The notes below the pieces were generated by a model that saw only the letters and a list, made by a program, of their open reading frames with translations, was not told where the DNA came from and did no database searches. A DNA stretch of 64,000 nt from Timema cristinae (Eukaryota; Arthropoda; Insecta; Phasmatodea; Timematidae), in assembly GCA_039000515.1 (NCBI GenBank), contig JBCFYV010001001.1, positions 5,817,993 to 5,881,992 on the forward strand, written 5' to 3'. Below, one piece after another: positions 60,701-64,000 of the stretch. A program made the position numbers and the translations under genes. The first letter of the stretch is position 1. Every line of letters starts with the position of its first letter.

Positions 60701-60905
60701 AGGCCTGTAAAAATAATATAATAAAATCTCATACCTCAGTTGGTCCACATTATTTTTGTAGGAATGTCCATAGTTTGGGTCAATATTTACTATTTTAATA
60801 ACATCACTCGGAACAGTCTTGACAGCAATGATAATGCTATTTTTAATTGCCATTGGGCAAACAGAATATCCACAGTAGTCGACATGTTCACCAATTAAGT
60901 TCACT
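48547..60905 (-). CDS. GALK2: N-acetylgalactosamine kinase (GALK2-like), 8 exons, 5' end missing
   Basis: GHMP-family sugar kinase that phosphorylates N-acetylgalactosamine at C1 using ATP, in the cytosol, in amino-sugar salvage. Minus-strand exons, in order: 60735-60905, 59401-59605, 59014-59122, 56614-56771, 54471-54611, 53244-53358, 50893-51091 and 48547-48721 (stop TAA). All junctions are GT-AG and phases agree (2, 0, 1, 0, 0, 1, 2), giving 1273 coding bases, about 423 residues against about 458 in vertebrate GALK2. Motifs: substrate-binding [11 protein letters not shown] (the C-G-Y form separates GALK2 from GALK1), ATP-binding [25 protein letters not shown] with the catalytic aspartate, and C-terminal [14 protein letters not shown]. 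The first exon here starts with the last base of a codon, so an upstream exon supplying the N-terminus and RAPGR motif is needed; I found none up to 64000. No premature stop or frameshift was seen. Confidence 0.96.
48868..49310 (-). repeat. T2-tailed repeat of unknown body, in GALK2 intron
   Basis: The plus strand starts with CATCATCAACTGTTTCCAGC, then CTGTGGACGGGTCAGTT, the reverse complement of the T2 tail. The body up to about 49310 is GC-richer than its surroundings and unlike SINE-D or the LINE C-terminus, so this may be another family using the same tail or a LINE 5' part. It inserted in the sense orientation of the gene. Confidence 0.5.
49490..50251. mobile_element. hAT-like element with nested SINE-A, in GALK2 intron
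   Basis: Left end TAGGGGTGTGTGAGTAGG, right end (reverse complement) TAGGGGTGTGCAAGAACT. Flanks CTATCTTC (49482-49489) and TTATTTTC (50252-50259) agree at 6 of 8 bases. The interior repeats GAGTCGAGTTTGG-like blocks near both ends. A SINE-A copy interrupts it. Confidence 0.65.
49676..49971 (+). repeat. SINE-A full-length copy, nested
   Basis: Head GGTGACCTGGTGGTCTAAGG, box B GGTTCAATCCTCGG, body, tail ACCCGAACGGGTAGTAAGAC, CGCGGTGCTAA and (AAT)n. A T-rich block (AATTTTTTTTTT) at both ends is a likely target-site duplication. It lies antisense to GALK2 and is the cleanest full-length reference copy of the family here. Confidence 0.9.
50893..51091 (-). CDS. GALK2: GALK2 exon
   Basis: Acceptor GTCAACAG; reads [16 protein letters not shown] to [17 protein letters not shown] and CRLTGAG. 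The donor GGTGAGT splits the glycine codon before WGG. 199 bp, phase 1 in, phase 2 out. Confidence 0.95.
51240..51325 (-). repeat. tRNA-like sequence (family G), single arm
   Basis: Minus strand: CTTAGATAGCTTAGCAGTAA, TACTGAGCCAAAAGACCTG and box B-like GTTTGATTCTCATGTCCA. It matches the right half of the palindromic element at 21925-22180. Confidence 0.55.
51655..52370 (+). repeat. Dispersed repeat E, long copy in GALK2 intron
   Basis: Blocks match 57785-58160 in the same order: GAAGGTACAGGAAAGGTGGA, CAATCATTACTATCCAATC, then GAGTGTGAAACGTGCAACGC. About 300 bp (51860-52160) is present here and absent from the other copy. It may be the upstream part of the T2-tailed LINE that follows at 52430. 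Confidence 0.5.
52430..52830 (+). mobile_element. Degenerate LINE 3' end with T2 tail, in GALK2 intron
   Basis: Plus strand, with frameshifts, keeps the signature of a LINE C-terminus: ACTAGGATGAGATGGTATGG (RLRWYGH-like), GGAGGGGGATAGGATTCCAA (EGDRIPR-like), GGAGACCAAGGAAGAGACCC (RPRKRP-like). It ends CCGGCCACAGGCTGGAAACA then GTTCATGATGATGA, the T2 tail with a GAT repeat. Confidence 0.65.
52855..53205 (+). mobile_element. Second degenerate LINE 3' end with T2 tail
   Basis: Directly follows the previous copy in the same orientation: AGATTGAGATGGCATGGTCA, AAGGAAGACCAAGAGAGATG, then GACCAGGCCACAGGCTTGAA and ACAGTTGTTGTTGAT. A GAT run lies internally at 52918-52936. Confidence 0.6.
53244..53358 (-). 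CDS. GALK2: GALK2 exon
   Basis: Acceptor TTTTATAG; reads [16 protein letters not shown] to [11 protein letters not shown], with donor GGTGAGCT. 115 bp, phase 0 in, phase 1 out. Matches the region after the EEICRCLGIS segment of vertebrate GALK2. Confidence 0.93.
53590..53845 (+). repeat. Chimeric SINE: family H head on SINE-B body
   Basis: The first 50 bp (TTGTTCTTGGCTAAGGATCC, AGAGGTCCCGAGTCGGATCC) resemble the tRNA-like head at 13283-13345. From about 53642 a partial SINE-B head and body follow (CTGACTGCCAATGACAGGGT) with tail AACCTGAACAGGTAGTAAAA. Stem form ACCT/AGGT. Confidence 0.6.
53905..53975. repeat. Imperfect TTA/ATC microsatellite in GALK2 intron
   Basis: Interrupted (ATT)n with CATTATC units. 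No further structure. Confidence 0.8.
54471..54611 (-). CDS. GALK2: GALK2 exon
   Basis: Acceptor TTTTTTTAG; reads [43 protein letters not shown]; donor GTAATAA. 141 bp, phase 0 on both sides. Confidence 0.94.
55041..56024. mobile_element. hAT-like element with zinc-finger remnant, in GALK2 intron
   Basis: Inverted ends: CAGGGGTGCAGAATATGTCT on the left and, reverse-complemented, CAGGGGTGCAGAATATGTTC on the right. Flanks ATCTATAT and ACCTCTCT agree at 5 of 8 bases, with a CT microsatellite at 56026-56044 obscuring the right one. A plus-strand frame at about 55440-55620 reads [20 protein letters not shown] then ISNKHS, a C-x2-C...H-x4-H finger like transposase zinc-binding domains. No catalytic domain remains. 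Confidence 0.65.
56107..56150 (-). repeat. Shared SINE tail scrap
   Basis: AGCATCACATCTTACTACCT then TTAAGGTTATACACA is a decayed minus-strand copy of the common tail, directly next to the LINE fragment that follows. Confidence 0.5.
56165..56560 (-). mobile_element. RTE-like LINE fragment, upstream half, in GALK2 intron
   Basis: Matches 1838-2215 in order, including the YADD region (CAGCATCATCTGTATGTATA on plus, with an insertion) and CATCTATCCTTCCATTTTTA. Diverged and frameshifted. It ends about 50 bp from GALK2 exon 56614-56771. Confidence 0.65.
56614..56771 (-). CDS. GALK2: GALK2 exon
   Basis: Acceptor TATAAATAG; reads [53 protein letters not shown]; donor GTATAGTG. 158 bp, phase 1 in, phase 0 out. 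Corresponds to the FVIANS segment of the family. Confidence 0.95.
57785..58160 (+). repeat. Dispersed repeat E, short copy in GALK2 intron
   Basis: GAAGTACAGGAAAGGTGGAT, CGATCATTACTACCCATTAC, GAGTGTGAAATGTGCAACGC, then AACATGGACATTGGATGAGA, parallel to 51655-52370 with an internal gap. Confidence 0.5.
58165..58445 (-). mobile_element. RTE-like LINE fragment, downstream half, in GALK2 intron
   Basis: Matches 1555-1826 (CACTCTTCCAGCACCCATTC, ATACATTTCTTAGCTATCTC, ATACTGCCATCTTTGCCTCT on plus). It stops where the fragment at 56165 begins in element coordinates, but the two halves are in the wrong order for a simple insertion and lie on either side of a GALK2 exon. Confidence 0.65.
58646..58978 (+). 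other. Unexplained 110-codon open frame, antisense in GALK2 intron
   Basis: From ATG 58646 ([20 protein letters not shown]) to a stop at 58976-58978; the frame is open further upstream without ATG. Proline- and aromatic-rich middle, charged end ([17 protein letters not shown]). No family recognised, no splice or promoter evidence; probably chance, but it is the longest frame not explained by GALK2 or a transposon. Confidence 0.2.
59014..59122 (-). CDS. GALK2: GALK2 exon with catalytic aspartate
   Basis: Acceptor GTTATTTTAG; reads [20 protein letters not shown] then [16 protein letters not shown]; donor GTATGAA. 109 bp, phase 0 in, phase 1 out. GGGMDQ holds the aspartate that acts as general base in galactokinases. 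Confidence 0.96.
59401..59605 (-). CDS. GALK2: GALK2 exon with ATP-binding motif
   Basis: Acceptor TGTGAACCAG; reads [20 protein letters not shown], then [20 protein letters not shown] and [11 protein letters not shown]; donor GTAAGT. 205 bp, phase 2 in, phase 0 out. GLSSSSA is the GHMP glycine/serine-rich phosphate-binding loop. Confidence 0.97.
60111..60390 (+). repeat. SINE-D copy (tRNA-derived, T2 tail), in GALK2 intron
   Basis: CACCTTAGCTCAATTGGTAG, box B-like AAGTTCTATTCTC, GTGGGTTTACCCTTTCAGTG, and 3' end AAACTGACCCAGGCCACAGG. It pairs with the copy at 43087-43350 over its whole length. Confidence 0.8.
60735..60905 (-). CDS. GALK2: GALK2 first exon in the window
   Basis: Acceptor TTTTATTTCAG; the first base ends a codon, then [20 protein letters not shown], and on to SYKNNVDQL; donor GTATGAG. 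171 bp, phase 2 in and out. Vertebrate GALK2 has about 43 residues before this point, so more exons must lie to the right of the window. Confidence 0.96.
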
Positions 60906-61020
60906 CTGAAATAAAATTGAAAGTATTGCCAGTGGAATGTTTTCTACAAAGAGTGCAGTAAGACTAACAATGATATTAAACCTAAGGTATGTGAAAATAT
61001 CTTTGGGAGTATTTAACTTG

Positions 61021-61300
61021 CACTTCCTGAACCAAGAGATTGTATAAGCCCATGGGAATTTCTATGAGCGAGAGCAAAAGGGTCTAGATATTTTCTCGGG
61101 AAAGGTATTATCACATATTTCCCAGGGTTCTCTTACATGCCAAACTCTACATAGGAATGACGAATTTACTTCCCCTCCAAAAGAGATTTGTATGGAATTT
61201 ATCGCGCAAGAAAAATTCATCAACCCCAGTTGGGTTTGAACCAATGAACATCGGATCCTAAGGCAAGCACTTTATCCCAAGATCACCGAGGTCGACTACA
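61021..61300 (-). repeat. SINE-C copy, in GALK2 intron 1
   Basis: Minus strand: GACCTCGGTGATCTTGGGAT (box A-like), GGTTCAAACCCAAC (box B), then blocks shared with 7468-7745 (CATTCCTATGTAG, CCCTGGGAAATATGTGATAA, CTCGCTCATAGAAATTCC). Confidence 0.6.
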
Positions 61301-63201
61301 TGAAATTTAAATCTAGGTAGGTCTATCTAATTCAATAATAAACAATGAAAAATCAGGACCAGATTTAGTGATAACTGCAAGAGACCTGAATGTAAGAATA
61401 CATAATTTTTGTTTCCCTAAATATTCTTTATGCGGTTCTTATCTGGGTAGAGAGTTTAGTTTTAGGGGTACAAAGTTTAATATAAATTCTATCTGGGCAT
61501 AAACCAGTAAAAATCGTTTTGAATACGACCCAATGGACTAAGTTAGAGATAGGCTACTTATCAGTGGCAACTTCCCTTTGAGTAGGCAGTTGCAAGTGCA
61601 CTACCTATAAGTTCATATAAAATTATATTTTGTATTATTTTATTTAAATAATAACCCTTCATAATAAATTAATATTCTATAGATTGTAATGCTTGCAGTA
61701 CATTGTGGTACAGGAAACTTAAGCACTTCTTTGGTTTTACATGTCAGCTAGCAGAAGCTAGCAGATGGTATCAGTAATGTCAACATTGTCTGAAAGTAAC
61801 TTTTTGTATGTCATATTGGCTATGTGCTTGCGAGTATAATTTTATTTACCATTCCATTTATGAGCTTGAGTGCTAGAGCTCATTCTCACAACTTCCTTTG
61901 TTCAATTGAAGATGCATGAAACCATTTGAACAAGCGCATTGACAAAAAGGGATGTTGCTCAACTCGCTAGAGAGTTTTTGAGTGTGACACCTTTAGCACG
62001 TGATTTGGTGCACAACTTCTAAACAAACTTGACGATTATTATTTTTATTGTGAGTGTTGCTACCAACTAATAATAATAATTTTTAGTGTGTAATTCTTTC
62101 TAAGTTTTCACAAAAGTAACTATGTGCAAACATAAGTTTATGTAGATTGTGGTTATTAAAGAATAAATTATGTGTAAATATGTATGTTAAAAACATTTTC
62201 AAACAACTTCAAAGTAATTGAAAGGTTTAAAATCCAAAGAAAGATGAATGTAGGCTAGTTTTAACTTAAGCTAGATCAAGACATTTATTTAACTTACTGG
62301 TAAGCTAGTATTTTGCAATAATTTAATCCAGAGGGCCTATACTAAAATTATTATTTTAAGTTGTGTGTTTTGTAAATAATGTTTTATACTAAATTGTTAT
62401 GTTTTTTTGCTTGTTTATAATATAAGGTATTTAGACAATTATTTATGTCTACTTTTGTTGAGCTATAAAGTAGGCAGAAAAAGATTATAAGGTTATTTAC
62501 TGATCTGTAAAATTAGCTTAAATAAAATGTTAAATAAACATAGTTACATAAAAAGTGTTTATAGGCCTACCACCGTTTATAATATTGGGATTTGTACACC
62601 ACTTTTTTTTCACCAGCTGCCACTGCTACTTTTGTACCCTATTTTTCTCACAAATGGACATTCAAAGCACCTTTTAGAAAAAACAAACTTTTTTTTGTTT
62701 GCTCAGCAATTATAACATTTTACTACATTAATAGTGTTATTTTATATCACATGATTACATATGAATAAATGTGAAAGTAGATAGATTAACTTTTCCCATA
62801 TGTCAGATTTGTCCATTCATGAGAAATGTGGGGTGTACTTAATGTCCTACTGCTTCAAAATCGATAGGCCCACAAGCAATCATAAAATCTCAATCGAAAT
62901 AATTTTGATTTTAAAAAACAAAATGTAGGCTTTCTAGTGTTGTTTGAAACAAAAAAAAGTATATCATACTATAGTTAAATGTGTTCTTTCCATAACTTAT
63001 TGCTGTGTGCATTTTTTTTCATCCCTAACATTGAAAACCTTCCAAAATAATAAATTATCCAGATTGGTCCTGGTTCTATTAAATGAGCCTGGGCAAGTTT
63101 ATAGTGTAAATTATAGCTCATCTAGCAACTATGTCCCTGTATAAATGAGTTATGAAATGAACCCTTTACGACCAACCATCTCATGTTACATACAACCTGA
63201 C
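61301..63201. other. GALK2 5' intron; no exon found
   Basis: AT-rich sequence, searched on the minus strand for an exon ending in a RAPGR-type motif before a GT donor; none seen. Confidence 0.45.
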
Positions 63202-63889
63202 CAGGGTGTCCAGCCAAGTTATAGTTTTAAATTCCCTGACTTTTCCAGTCTTTCCAGATCCAATTTACTTTTTTTCCAGACTACTCTATATCAATATTAA
63301 GTATATTATGAAAATAATTTTTTAAGATCACAGATTAATATAGTGGTTTTTTTTTTCTAGATACATAAACATTCTGAAATTGTGTCACTCAATAGAGGGA
63401 TTAAACGATTTCTGCCTCGGGGGAAATGGACTATTTTAAGTTAAAAATAGTTTCAGTAAAATCGTATTGAACCATTAAATAATTGCCTTGAGCAAAAACT
63501 ATTTAAAATAGTTGTGAGACAAAGTCATTCTTAGTTCCTTCTACTTAAAATGTAGGCCTAACCAAACTTCTGCGCATGTGAATAGACATGACTCAACTTT
63601 GGCTAGAGACACGTAGCTGAAGGGTGGAAAGACACAAAATTCACTTGTTGACCTTGAGAAGTGATATTAGTTTGCTCAACAGGGACAATGGTGTGAAAGT
63701 GATTCCAGGTTGGGATTAACTGGAAGAACAGTATTATTTTGACTGTTGTAAGTCAAAATATGAGGCTTTTGATAGACAAAATGTAAAAATTCCAGAAATT
63801 TAATAAAATGCCCTGATTTGTACATTACTTTTCCCTGACCAAGCAAATTCCCTGATAATTCCCTGTTTTCCAGGTTGCTGGACACCCTG
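63202..63889. mobile_element. hAT-like non-autonomous element with 5-bp duplication
   Basis: Left end CAGGGTGTCCAGCCAAGTT, right end (reverse complement) CAGGGTGTCCAGCAACCTGG. Flanked on both sides by CTGAC (63197-63201 and 63890-63894). Subterminal CCCTGA repeats at both ends (near 63234, 63811, 63834, 63851 and 63862) look like transposase binding sites. No transposase frame. Confidence 0.65.
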
Positions 63890-64000
63890 CTGACATATCT
63901 GGGAACTGCATTTTGTTTAACATCGACAAACAAAATCTCTCACCTTTGTTTAAATGTGTAGATGCAAAATCAGTTAAATATTTAAATGCCCTGACTTTTC

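Noticed and set aside
60906..64000. Search for the GALK2 N-terminal exon
   Set aside because: No minus-strand segment encoding a RAPGR-like end followed by a GT donor was found; the exon is probably beyond the window.

Overview
This is a 64-kb, strongly AT-rich piece of an animal nuclear genome. It has spliced genes, many tRNA-derived SINEs, degenerate LINEs, hAT-like DNA transposons and microsatellites, and nothing prokaryotic. An arthropod, possibly an insect, fits best: the intact LINE is Jockey-like, a degenerate LINE end (39.8-40.1 kb) resembles retroelements common in insects, and a short CCTAA-like run (24.13-24.17 kb) recalls the insect telomere repeat. This placement is inference; I cannot name the species.

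Layout. 1-14 kb: no host gene; decayed SINEs, an RTE-like LINE remnant still showing YADD (1.2-2.5 kb), one hAT-like element (3.65-4.21 kb) and an AT-rich array of about 143-bp period (10.0-11.1 kb). 14.0-18.8 kb: an apparently full-length Jockey-like LINE with a 12-bp target-site duplication, a gag-like ORF1 broken by one frameshift in A-runs, and an open 894-codon endonuclease/reverse transcriptase ORF2. 18.8-48.5 kb: more repeats, including a large near-perfect palindrome built on a SINE tail (23.2-23.6 kb), a palindromic tRNA-like element (21.9-22.2 kb), a CpG-rich promoter-like island (27.0-27.2 kb), a 30-copy 29-bp minisatellite (37.5-38.3 kb) and, just after it, an array of small hairpins with five-base loops (38.55-38.80 kb). 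48.5-60.9 kb: the one confident host gene, N-acetylgalactosamine kinase (GALK2-like), minus strand, eight exons with consistent GT-AG junctions and phases. Its N-terminal coding part (about 43 codons judging by vertebrate GALK2) is not in the window and probably lies past 64000. Its introns carry SINEs, LINE pieces and hAT-like elements.

The two most unusual patterns: (1) SINEs with different tRNA-like heads share the same roughly 50-nt 3' tail with a small hairpin (ACCC-GAAC-GGGT), and a second tail is shared between a SINE and a degenerate LINE, which suggests a LINE-SINE partnership visible inside this window; (2) the hairpin array next to the 29-bp minisatellite, about 100 bp per unit with two alternating stem types, one paired stem change and variable loops. 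Neither can be assigned a function from sequence alone.
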